A DNA stretch of 40,076 nt, taken from the NCBI GenBank assembly GCA_045124465.1, contig JBGVLV010000006.1, forward strand, positions 1 through 40,076, given 5' to 3'. A program made the position numbers and the translations under genes. Source of the stretch: Scatosoma sp045124465 (GTDB taxonomy: Bacteria; Bacillota; Clostridia; Christensenellales; Borkfalkiaceae). A model generated the notes under the pieces. The model saw nothing but the letters and a program-made list of their open reading frames with translations. It had not been told where the DNA came from and searched no databases. Below are positions 1 through 5,970 of this stretch, one piece after another. The number at the start of each line of letters is the position of its first letter. The first letter of the stretch is position 1.

Positions 1-8
1 CGTTGCAC

Positions 9-58
9 TCAGAATGACGGGTTGGGTGTGTCATTCTGAACGAAGTGAAGAATCCCAC
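9..58. repeat. Intergenic inverted-repeat element
   Basis: A perfect 10-bp inverted repeat (TCAGAATGAC at 9-18, GTCATTCTGA at 30-39) is followed by GAACGAAGTGAAGAATCCC-type sequence. Very similar strings (CATTCTGA-CGAAG-GAAGAATC) recur between genes in many gut bacterial genomes, as far as I recall. Only one copy is visible here, so calling it a dispersed repeat is an inference. Confidence 0.4.
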
Positions 59-73
59 GGGAAAGTACGAAAC

Positions 74-102
74 AAAAAAGCTCCCTCGTCGAGGGAGCTT
101 TT
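74..102 (-). terminator. Rho-independent terminator after the PAP2 gene
   Basis: The arms 76-88 and 90-102 are perfectly complementary (core GCTCCCTCG / CGAGGGAGC). Read on the minus strand, the stem ends in a run of six T (forward A74-A79). It lies about 30 bp beyond the stop of the minus-strand PAP2 gene and fits an intrinsic terminator for it. Confidence 0.85.
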
Positions 103-130
103 AACGTAGTTGACTGAGGGAGGAACGCTA

Positions 131-643
131 TCAGAACAGAAACACGATCAGCCCGCAGACCGTGCCGATCGCCGCGCCGCCGATGAGGTCGGACGGGTAG
201 TGCCAGCCCAACGCGAACCGCACGTAGGCAAGACCCGCGCCTAACACGTATAACGGCAGAGCCAACCAAACGGACAGCGGCAAAAACGCCGTCGCGACGG
301 CGAACGCGCACGCCGTGTGCCGACTGGGGAACGACCGCCCGCCGCTCCGTTTCTCCACGAGCGGCGAAATACCCGCTCCCGTTTCCTCGTACGGACGGGC
401 GCGGTCTACCGCGATACGCAGTACCCACACCGCCGCAAGACAGAGCGCGAACGCGCCGATCGCGCCTATGATGAAAAGATCGTCGGGCAATCTTGTCGCC
501 GCGTAGACCGCGAGCGCAAAATACGCGATCGCGAAAAGCAGGGTCAGGATACGGTTTAAAAGAAAGAGCAGAGCGATGAGCCGCGGTCTGGCACGGAAAA
601 ACGCCGCGCTTTTTTCATAAGTCTTTTTATAGTGATAACGCAT
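131..643 (-). CDS. PAP2-family membrane phosphatase
   Basis: This 170-residue protein belongs to the type 2 phosphatidic acid phosphatase family, which hydrolyses lipid phosphates or pyrophosphates such as undecaprenyl pyrophosphate at the membrane. The family signatures are all visible. Motif 1 is R-x6-RP (RIAVDRARPY), with Arg where Lys is usual. Motif 2 is PSRH, and motif 3 is R-x5-H-x3-D in VRFALGWHYPSD. Several hydrophobic segments flank them. An ATG 12 codons upstream (679) is also open, but the extended -10 box TGGTATACT lies at 658-650 inside that extension, so transcription would start at the ATG at 643, which I chose. No ribosome binding site precedes it, so translation may be leaderless. 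The gene is monocistronic with a strong terminator. The exact lipid substrate cannot be read from sequence. Confidence 0.85.
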   Translation of the reverse strand: MRYHYKKTYEKSAAFFRARPRLIALLFLLNRILTLLFAIAYFALAVYAATRLPDDLFIIGAIGAFALCLAAVWVLRIAVDRARPYEETGAGISPLVEKRSGGRSFPSRHTACAFAVATAFLPLSVWLALPLYVLGAGLAYVRFALGWHYPSDLIGGAAIGTVCGLIVFLF

Positions 644-649
644 AGCACC

Positions 650-658
650 AGTATACCA
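650..658 (-). promoter_or_regulatory. Extended -10 promoter of the PAP2 gene
   Basis: On the minus strand TGGTATACT matches an extended -10 (TGnTATAAT, one mismatch). No good -35 is present at 16-18 bp. Six nucleotides separate the hexamer from the ATG at 643, so the expected start of transcription coincides with the start codon. Confidence 0.6.
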
Positions 659-699
659 TAAACGCCGCGAACGGCGCAAGCGATTTCGTTTACGGGCGC

Positions 700-739
700 A
701 AAAAACGAAAGTCTTTCGGAGGGGGTTTCCGAAAGACTT
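700..739 (-). terminator. Rho-independent terminator after the EF-G-like gene
   Basis: A 12-bp perfect stem (709-720 with 728-739, core GTCTTTCGGA / TCCGAAAGAC) has a 7-nt loop. On the minus strand it is followed by TCGTTTTTT. It lies 36 bp after the stop codon of the minus-strand EF-G-like gene. Confidence 0.85.
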
Positions 740-774
740 CCTTTTCGTTCCGCCGCAAAAGTAAGGAGAATGGA

Positions 775-2823
775 TCAGTTCTTTTGCGCTGCGGCGATGA
801 TCTTATCCACCAGCGCGAAGGGGACTTCCTCGTAGCCTAAAAATTCCGAAACGAATTTCCCGCTCCCGCGCGTGAGCGAACGCAATTCCATCGTGTATTC
901 CATAATTTCCGCAAGCGGTATCTCGGCGGTGATCACCGAGCTTTCGCCTTCCGTGTCCGTACCCATGATCCGCCCGCGGCGCTTGTTCACGTCGCCCATA
1001 ACGTCGCCGAGATAGTCGCTCGGCACGGCGATCTTCAAACGGTGAACGGGTTCGAGCAGGACGGGTTTCGCGTTTTTCAGACCGTCTTTGTACGCGAGCG
1101 CCGCCGCCATCTTAAAGGACAGCTCGTTGGAGTCCACGTCGTGGTAACTTCCGTCGTAAAGCACCGCTTTCACGCCCACGACGGGATAACCCGCCAAAGG
1201 ACCGTGTTCCAGACATTCGCGCAGACCTTTCTCGACGGCGGGGAAGTAGTTCTTCGGCACCGCGCCGCCGACTACTTCTTCCGCGAATACGAACTCTTCC
1301 TCGCAGGGCGAGAACCGTATCTTACAATGCCCGTACTGACCGTGTCCGCCCGATTGTTTCTTATGCTTACCTTCCGCCTCCGCCGTGCCGCGGATCGTTT
1401 CGCGGTACGCTACGCGCGGCGCGGACAATTTCATATCCACCCCGTAACGCGCTTTGACCTTCTTGACCAACGTTTCGAGCTGTACGTCGCCCTGACCGCC
1501 GAGCAGCATTTCGCCCGTTTCGGCGTTCTTCTCGATCGAGAACGTGCGGTCCTCCTCGCGGAGCTTGGCAAGACCGGCGAAAACTTTGTCCTCCTCGCCC
1601 TTCTTCTCGGCGGCGACCGCCATAAACAAGGTGGGCTTGGGGAAATGGATAGGGGAGAAACGTACCTTCGCGCTCGGATCGCAAAGAGTGTCGCCCGTGT
1701 CCGTGTTGCCGAGTTTGTTCACCGCGCCTATATCTCCCGCCGCAAGCTCGTCTACGGGTTCCATCTTCTTGCCACGCAAGAGATAGATCTGACCGATCCG
1801 TTCCTCACATTCGTTATTCGCGTTCCATACCGTCGCGCCGCTCTTCAATACCCCGCGGAAACTTTTAAGATAGGACAGCTTACCCGAATAAGGATCGATC
1901 ACCGTCTTGAACACCTGCGCCGCAAACGGCGCGTCCGCTACGGTCGGAACGTTGATGACTTTGTCGTGTTCGAGATCGTCCGCAAGCGTGTTCAAACGCT
2001 CGCTCGCCTGGGGCATGTACGTAACGATCTCGTTCAAGAGATTGATAACGCCGCGGTTTTGTAACGCCGACCCCGCCATAACGGGAATGGTGTTCACGGA
2101 CGCGATACCCAGCCGAATACCCCGTATCGTTTCCTCGCGGGTCAGATCGCCCGTTTCGAAATACTTGTCGAGCAGGATCTCGTCGTTCTCCGCCGCCGTT
2201 TCCATCAGTTGCGCTTTCATTTCCTCGACCGCGCCTTTCATATCCTCGGGAATGGGTATTTCCTGCGGTCCGCCTTCCTTGAACAGATACGCGCGCTCCT
2301 GCAAAGCGTTGATACAGCCCTGCATCTTCCCGTTCTCCATAATGGGGATCTGAATGGGCGCGAGCTTACCCGTATACTTGGTTTTGAGCGCGTTCACCGT
2401 GCCCAAGTAGTCCGCGTTCTCTTTGTCCATACCGTTGATGAAAATGATGAGCGGTTTGCCCAGTTTCAAGCAGTAGTCAACCACGTTTTGCGCGCCGATG
2501 GGCAGGACCCCGTTCGCGCCGATGACCAGACACGCGCCGCCCGCCGCGCGCAGACCTTCGTTACGCTCGCCCTCGAAATCGTAGTAGCCGGGCAGGTCGA
2601 GCAGGTTGATCTTGACGTTTTTCCAGGTAAGATAGGAACAGGACGCGTAGATGGACATTTTCCGCGCTTTTTCCAACTCGTCGAAGTCGGAAACGGTCGT
2701 GCCGTCGGGCACTTTGCCCTGTCTGTCGATGACCCCGCCGTTAAAGAGCATAGCCTCGCACAGCGTCGTTTTGCCCTCGCCGCTGTGTCCCACGACGGCA
2801 ATGTTGCGAATGTTTTCGTTCAT
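775..2823 (-). CDS. EF-G-like translational GTPase (EF-G-2 type)
   Basis: This 682-residue protein has the full EF-G domain plan: GTPase domain, EF-Tu-like domain 2, and domains III-V. The P-loop is GHSGEGKTT (residues 12-20), G3 is DLPGYYDF (76-83) and G4 is NGMDKE (from 130). Canonical EF-G has AHIDAGKTTT, DTPGHVDF and NKMD, so this is a divergent paralogue of the type called EF-G-2 or FusA-like, seen in Thermus, mycobacteria and many Clostridia. The catalytic His of G3 is replaced by Tyr80, which as I recall is shared by that subfamily. EF-G-2 of Thermus is a ribosome-dependent GTPase, but its physiological role is unclear. No rpsL, rpsG or tuf gene is adjacent, which argues against this being the main EF-G. 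The start is the ATG preceded by GGGGG. The gene has its own promoter and terminator. Confidence 0.9.
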   Translation of the reverse strand: MNENIRNIAVVGHSGEGKTTLCEAMLFNGGVIDRQGKVPDGTTVSDFDELEKARKMSIYASCSYLTWKNVKINLLDLPGYYDFEGERNEGLRAAGGACLVIGANGVLPIGAQNVVDYCLKLGKPLIIFINGMDKENADYLGTVNALKTKYTGKLAPIQIPIMENGKMQGCINALQERAYLFKEGGPQEIPIPEDMKGAVEEMKAQLMETAAENDEILLDKYFETGDLTREETIRGIRLGIASVNTIPVMAGSALQNRGVINLLNEIVTYMPQASERLNTLADDLEHDKVINVPTVADAPFAAQVFKTVIDPYSGKLSYLKSFRGVLKSGATVWNANNECEERIGQIYLLRGKKMEPVDELAAGDIGAVNKLGNTDTGDTLCDPSAKVRFSPIHFPKPTLFMAVAAEKKGEEDKVFAGLAKLREEDRTFSIEKNAETGEMLLGGQGDVQLETLVKKVKARYGVDMKLSAPRVAYRETIRGTAEAEGKHKKQSGGHGQYGHCKIRFSPCEEEFVFAEEVVGGAVPKNYFPAVEKGLRECLEHGPLAGYPVVGVKAVLYDGSYHDVDSNELSFKMAAALAYKDGLKNAKPVLLEPVHRLKIAVPSDYLGDVMGDVNKRRGRIMGTDTEGESSVITAEIPLAEIMEYTMELRSLTRGSGKFVSEFLGYEEVPFALVDKIIAAAQKN

Positions 2824-2918
2824 AATGATGTACCCCCTGTTTGGGAAACGTTCCTTATCTCCGTTCCCCGTTGTTTTTGTGACTCGCCCTGCGGAAAGTT
2901 TCGCAAAGCGTTTTGTCT

Positions 2919-2947
2919 ATTATACTATACTTTCGTTCACTTTTCAA
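2919..2947 (-). promoter_or_regulatory. Sigma-A promoter of the EF-G-like gene
   Basis: On the minus strand TTGAAA (2947-2942), a 17-bp spacer and TATAAT (2924-2919) form a near-consensus promoter. Transcription would start near 2912 and give a leader of about 89 nt before the ATG at 2823. Confidence 0.8.
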
Positions 2948-3015
2948 GCGTTTTAAAGAAAAAATTTAACAGAAAGTGAAAAATTTTTCCGCATGCGTCC
3001 ATTGCGCTCCTTTGC

Positions 3016-3045
3016 TTGACAAAGGATAGGGGAAAGCGTTATAAT
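3016..3045 (+). promoter_or_regulatory. Sigma-A promoter of the cysteine desulfurase gene
   Basis: TTGACA at 3016-3021, an 18-bp spacer and TATAAT at 3040-3045 match consensus at all 12 positions. Transcription would begin near 3052. This excludes the in-frame GTG at 3051 as the start codon and supports the ATG at 3069 behind GAGGT. Confidence 0.9.
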
Positions 3046-3068
3046 AAAAAGTGAGGTCGTATTATAAT

Positions 3069-4217
3069 ATGGAAAAGAAAAGAATTTATTTCGACCATGC
3101 GGCGACCACGCCGCTGGATCGCGAAGTACTGGAAAAAATGTTGCCGTATTTCACGGCGGATTTCGGAAACGCCGACTCTCCCCATTCGTTCGGGCGTAAG
3201 TCGATGGCGGCGGTGGACGCCGCACGCGATACGATCGCCGAACTGATCGGCGCGAAAAAGAACGAGGTGTATTTCACTTCGGGCGGCACGGAAAGCGATA
3301 ACTGGGCGATCCTCGGCGGCGCGCGCGCAAAACGCGCGGAGGGCAGAACGCATATCGTTCTTTCTTCCATCGAACACCACGCGGCGCTCTCCGCGGCGGA
3401 ACGGCTGGAAAAAGAGGGCTTTTCCGTCACCTATCTCCCCGTGAACGAGGGGGGCAGGGTAGAGCCGAGCGCGGTGCAGGCGGCGGTCACGGAACAGACC
3501 GCGCTCGTCGCGCTGATGGCGGCGAATAACGAAACGGGCGTTTTGCAACCCGTCAAAGAGGCGGCGCGTATCGCCAAGGAAAAGGGCGCGCTGTTCTTCA
3601 CCGACGCGGTGCAGGCGGCGCCGTATATGCCCATCGACGTCAAGGACTGGGGCGTGGATATGCTCTCCTTTTCGGGACATAAGTTCTACGGTCCGAAAGG
3701 TTGCGGCGTGCTGTATATCCGTAGCGGCGTAAAGGTGGAAAAACTCGTCGGCGGCGGCGAACAGGAACGCGGACTGCGCGGCGGCACGCTCAACGTGCCT
3801 TCCGTCGTGGGGCTTGCGGCGGCGTACGAAAAGACGGTCAAGGAAATGGAACGCTCGAATCAAAAGATACGCGCGCTGTCCCAGCTGTTTATGCAAGAAA
3901 TATCCTGTCTGAAAGGGGTAACGCGCAACGGTAGCGGCGATATGCTCCCCGCCGTCCTCAACCTTCGGTTCGAGGGCGTGGAGAATACGGCGTTTTTGTA
4001 CAGTATGGATCTGAAAGGCGTGGCGTTGGCGGCGGGCAGCGCGTGCGCGAGCGCGTCGGTCAAGCCCAGCCACGTGCTGACGGCGATGGGTCTGACGGCG
4101 GAACAGGCGAAAGAATGCGTTAGACTGAGCTTTGGAAAAGACAATACGGAAGAGGAGATCCGCCAAGGCGCAAGGCTGACCTTGGAAACGGTCGGGCGTT
4201 TACAGAATTTACATTAA
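3069..4217 (+). CDS. Cysteine desulfurase (NifS/IscS family)
   Basis: This 382-residue class V PLP enzyme removes sulfur from L-cysteine as an enzyme-bound persulfide for iron-sulfur cluster or tRNA thiolation pathways. Visible hallmarks are IEHHAAL with the PLP-stacking His (103/104), the cofactor-binding Asp179 in TDAVQ, the Schiff-base Lys205 in SGHKFYGPKG and the active-site Cys326 in AGSACASASVKPSHVL. The extended loop around that Cys is typical of group I (NifS/IscS) enzymes rather than SufS. An alternative GTG start lies six codons upstream, but it falls at the predicted transcription start, so I prefer the ATG. A small ferredoxin gene follows behind its own promoter. No iscU or mnmA is adjacent, so the sulfur acceptor is unknown. 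Confidence 0.93.
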   Translation: MEKKRIYFDHAATTPLDREVLEKMLPYFTADFGNADSPHSFGRKSMAAVDAARDTIAELIGAKKNEVYFTSGGTESDNWAILGGARAKRAEGRTHIVLSSIEHHAALSAAERLEKEGFSVTYLPVNEGGRVEPSAVQAAVTEQTALVALMAANNETGVLQPVKEAARIAKEKGALFFTDAVQAAPYMPIDVKDWGVDMLSFSGHKFYGPKGCGVLYIRSGVKVEKLVGGGEQERGLRGGTLNVPSVVGLAAAYEKTVKEMERSNQKIRALSQLFMQEISCLKGVTRNGSGDMLPAVLNLRFEGVENTAFLYSMDLKGVALAAGSACASASVKPSHVLTAMGLTAEQAKECVRLSFGKDNTEEEIRQGARLTLETVGRLQNLH

Positions 4218-4245
4218 AAAACCCGAAAACGCCCCCTCGAATTTC

Positions 4246-4274
4246 TTTACTAATGCAAAAAAATGTGATATAAT
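4246..4274 (+). promoter_or_regulatory. Promoter of the ferredoxin gene
   Basis: TTTACT (4246-4251, 4 of 6 to consensus), a 17-bp spacer and TATAAT (4269-4274) are preceded by the extended -10 TGA. GGAGGT at 4295-4300 follows, 8 nt before the ATG. Confidence 0.75.
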
Positions 4275-4308
4275 ACAGACAAGAAAAATAACTCGGAGGT
4301 AAACGAAT

Positions 4309-4479
4309 ATGGCACATCTTATCACGGACGAATGCGTAGCTTGCGGCGCTTGCGCGGATACCTGCCCCGTCGGAGCGATCTCGCTCGGCGATAACGGTAT
4401 TTACGTAGTAAACGACGATTGCGTCGATTGCGGTGCTTGCGAAGACGGATGCCCCGTCGGCGCGATCAAGAGCAAATAA
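4309..4479 (+). CDS. 2[4Fe-4S] ferredoxin, clostridial type
   Basis: This 56-residue protein begins MAHLITDECVACGACADTCP. It has two CxxCxxCxxxCP clusters, one in residues 9-20 and one in residues 38-49, the classic small bacterial ferredoxin that carries two low-potential 4Fe-4S centres. Such proteins shuttle electrons between pyruvate:ferredoxin oxidoreductase, hydrogenase and similar enzymes in the cytoplasm of anaerobes. The length is the family norm. The start is fixed by GGAGGT 8 nt upstream. The gene has its own promoter and a terminator 15 bp after the stop, so it is monocistronic. The neighbouring cysteine desulfurase may simply reflect iron-sulfur demand. Its specific redox partner cannot be told from this window. 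Confidence 0.95.
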   Translation: MAHLITDECVACGACADTCPVGAISLGDNGIYVVNDDCVDCGACEDGCPVGAIKSK

Positions 4480-4493
4480 TAACGAAACGAACG

Positions 4494-4525
4494 AAAAAAC
4501 GCCGATCCTTCGATCGGCGTTTTTT
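4494..4525. terminator. Bidirectional intrinsic terminator
   Basis: Stem CGCCGATC (4500-4507) pairs with GATCGGCG (4512-4519) around loop CTTC. It is flanked by A6 on the left and T6 on the right, so it can stop both the ferredoxin transcript and the convergent minus-strand peptide transcript. Confidence 0.9.
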
Positions 4526-4594
4526 CTCCGCCTTCCGTCTATCCGAAACGCGAAGGGAACGTTTCGTCATAAAAACGCAATTCTCGGCGGACGG

Positions 4595-4765
4595 TCATTC
4601 TCCGTCGCCGTTGCGGAGCTGGGTCGCTCGGTCGAGGATAGCCCGCACCCCGTCTTTCAACGCGGTCAGTTTCTTGATCAATCCGAGCGCAAGTTTTTCG
4701 ATCAACCCCAAAAGGAGCTGATCGACTCCGGTCGCACGCAACCACTTTTTTAATTTAGCTTTCAT
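4595..4765 (-). CDS. Small cationic amphipathic peptide, unknown function
   Basis: I do not recognise this 56-residue protein, which starts MKAKLKKWLRATGVD. I accept it as real because AAGGAG lies 8 nt before the ATG, a promoter with TTGACA lies upstream on the same strand, and a bidirectional terminator lies downstream. The centre contains a repeated helical unit, LGLIEKLA then LGLIKKLT, giving a strongly amphipathic helix. By my count there are 12 Lys/Arg and 6 Asp/Glu, a net charge near +6. There is no Cys and no evident signal peptide. Phenol-soluble-modulin-like, bacteriocin-like or membrane-associated regulatory peptides have such properties, but I see no immunity, export or antitoxin gene beside it. 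It is transcribed divergently from polysaccharide cassette A. Confidence 0.65.
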   Translation of the reverse strand: MKAKLKKWLRATGVDQLLLGLIEKLALGLIKKLTALKDGVRAILDRATQLRNGDGE

Positions 4766-4858
4766 TTTCCATTCTCCTTTCCCGAAGTTTCGATAAAAGC
4801 CGTAAGCCGCGTTCTTGGCGAAAAGGTTTTTTCGCGCTTTTCCGTCCGTCGCCGTTAT

Positions 4859-4886
4859 AGTATATCACCTTTTTTCCGTTTGTCAA
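4859..4886 (-). promoter_or_regulatory. Promoter of the small peptide gene
   Basis: On the minus strand TTGACA (4886-4881), a 16-bp spacer and TATACT (4864-4859) with an upstream TGA extension form a good promoter. The leader would be about 88 nt before the ATG at 4765. A copy of the 16-bp direct repeat lies inside the spacer. Confidence 0.7.
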
Positions 4887-4913
4887 GAGGGTACTGCCAC
4901 CTTTTTTCCGTTT
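4866..4913. repeat. Two 16-bp direct repeats at the peptide promoter
   Basis: CACCTTTTTTCCGTTT occurs at 4866-4881 and again at 4898-4913, 32 bp apart or about three helical turns. The first copy fills the -10/-35 spacer of the minus-strand promoter and overlaps the first base of its -35; the second lies just upstream. The arrangement suggests a tandem regulator-binding site, though the surrounding sequence is T-rich and could repeat by chance. Confidence 0.5.
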
Positions 4914-4979
4914 TTTTCTCTTTTTTTGACTTTTTGCTCCTCCGCACCCCCCGTTTTCTCTCTTTTTTCGCCTTTTTTC

Positions 4980-5008
4980 TTGACAAGTCTTATAAGACTT
5001 GCTATAAT
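4980..5008 (+). promoter_or_regulatory. Promoter P1 of polysaccharide cassette A
   Basis: TTGACA (4980-4985), a 17-bp spacer and TATAAT (5003-5008) match consensus at all positions. A long pyrimidine-rich tract lies directly upstream. The spacer is occupied by an 18-bp palindrome, which would be a natural repressor site. Confidence 0.85.
4984..5001. promoter_or_regulatory. 18-bp perfect palindrome, candidate operator
   Basis: CAAGTCTTATAAGACTTG reads the same on both strands. It begins in the last two bases of the P1 -35 box and ends one base before the -10 TATAAT begins at 5003. A dimeric repressor bound here would block RNA polymerase at P1. No regulator gene lies next to it in the window. 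Confidence 0.6.
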
Positions 5009-5054
5009 GGATAAGCGTATTTGTCGGAAAAGACAACGTTTTTACCCAAAAGCA

Positions 5055-5083
5055 TTGACAAAGCAACAATATCGTGATATAAT
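5055..5083 (+). promoter_or_regulatory. Promoter P2 of polysaccharide cassette A
   Basis: TTGACA (5055-5060), a 17-bp spacer and TATAAT (5078-5083), preceded by the TGA extension, form a second full-consensus promoter 75 bp downstream of P1. Transcription would start near 5090. A third TATAAT at 5100-5105 has no -35 partner. Confidence 0.85.
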
Positions 5084-5130
5084 AAAGTCCGAGTGAGTAT
5101 ATAATGTAAACTGGATTTGTTTTTGCTTAT

Positions 5131-5157
5131 TCGCGGTTGGGGGAAGAATGACCGCGA
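5131..5157 (+). promoter_or_regulatory. Leader hairpin before the first cassette A gene
   Basis: TCGCGGT (5131-5137) pairs with ACCGCGA (5151-5157), a 7-bp stem with a 13-nt loop, ending just before the AAGGAG ribosome binding site at 5159-5164. It could influence initiation at the GTG. No known riboswitch was recognised. Confidence 0.35.
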
Positions 5158-5173
5158 GAAGGAGTAGAGGTAA

Positions 5174-5968
5174 GTGAACGAGATAGCGGAGAGTGGGTTC
5201 GGAGGCGAAGAGCTGAACGAAGGAAAAAAAGAACAAGAGCACGCGGAAGAGATCGCGGTAGCGGAAAGTTCGTCGTCGGCAATAGAGGGGACGGCGGAGC
5301 TTAGTGCGCCCGCGATAGTCGTTTACAAGCCGAAAAAGCGGAGCAAATTCCGCCGCGGCTGTTATCTTTTCTTTAAGAGATTGTTCGATATCGTATCGTC
5401 GGGGCTGTTGCTCGTGATACTTTCGCCGGTCATTCTTCTTTGTCTTTTGATAAAGTTTTTGGAGGACGGGCATAACCCGGTCTACGTTTCCAAGCGGGTA
5501 GGCAGAAACGGAAAGATATTCAGATTTTTCAAGATAAGAACGATGTGCGCCAACGCGGAAAAAATGAAACAGGATCTGATCGATCAAGGCAAGAACGAGA
5601 TGGACGGACCCGTTTTCAAGATAAAAAACGATCCGAGGATAACGAAATTCGGACGGATACTTCGGGTATCGTCGTTGGACGAGATCTTGCAGCTCATCAA
5701 CATTTTCAACGGTACGATGAGCGTAGTAGGACCCCGACCTCCCATACCGAGCGAGGTGGAGGAATACACGGAGGAGCAAAGACGGAGGCTGGAAGTAAAG
5801 GGCGGACTGCTTTGTTTGTGGCAGATACGGAAGAACAGGAACGCGTTGTCGTTTGACGAGTGGGTGCGTTTGGATATCGAATACATAGAAACGCAAAGTT
5901 TCTGGTTAGATATAAAAATAATCTTCAAAGGCGCGTGGATGGTTCTTTTCGACCACAGCGGAGAGTAA
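5174..5968 (+). CDS. Undecaprenyl-phosphate sugar phosphotransferase (cassette A)
   Basis: This 264-residue protein belongs to the bacterial sugar transferase family (PF02397), monotopic enzymes that move a sugar-1-phosphate from a nucleotide sugar to undecaprenyl phosphate and so start a repeat unit. After about 65 hydrophilic, acid-rich residues comes one membrane-inserting segment (FDIVSSGLLLVILSPVILL). It is followed by RVGRNGKIFRFFKIRTM, a DPRITKFGRILRVSSLDE stretch with the catalytic region, VGPRPP, and a GLLCLWQI C-terminal motif. The start is GTG, chosen because AAGGAG lies 9 nt upstream and no later start would retain spacing. It is the first gene after two tandem promoters and a second enzyme of the same family starts cassette B. 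The sugar is unknown; the N-terminal extension has no domain I recognise. Confidence 0.9.
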   Translation: MNEIAESGFGGEELNEGKKEQEHAEEIAVAESSSSAIEGTAELSAPAIVVYKPKKRSKFRRGCYLFFKRLFDIVSSGLLLVILSPVILLCLLIKFLEDGHNPVYVSKRVGRNGKIFRFFKIRTMCANAEKMKQDLIDQGKNEMDGPVFKIKNDPRITKFGRILRVSSLDEILQLINIFNGTMSVVGPRPPIPSEVEEYTEEQRRRLEVKGGLLCLWQIRKNRNALSFDEWVRLDIEYIETQSFWLDIKIIFKGAWMVLFDHSGE

Positions 5969-5970
5969 AG

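Noticed and set aside
3039..4166. A 375-codon minus-strand open frame opposite the cysteine desulfurase
   Set aside because: The plus-strand enzyme has all catalytic residues and its own promoter. The antisense translation is Arg/His-rich without motifs.
4755..5069. A Lys/Arg-rich 104-codon minus-strand frame over the intergenic region
   Set aside because: It arises from the purine-rich complement of the pyrimidine tract, spans promoters on both strands and has no ribosome binding site. The 56-codon gene in a different frame is the supported one.
5084..5173. A known riboswitch or an EAR-type element upstream of cassette A
   Set aside because: The leader is under 90 nt from P2, with one short hairpin. 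No conserved riboswitch core or EAR pattern is recognisable.
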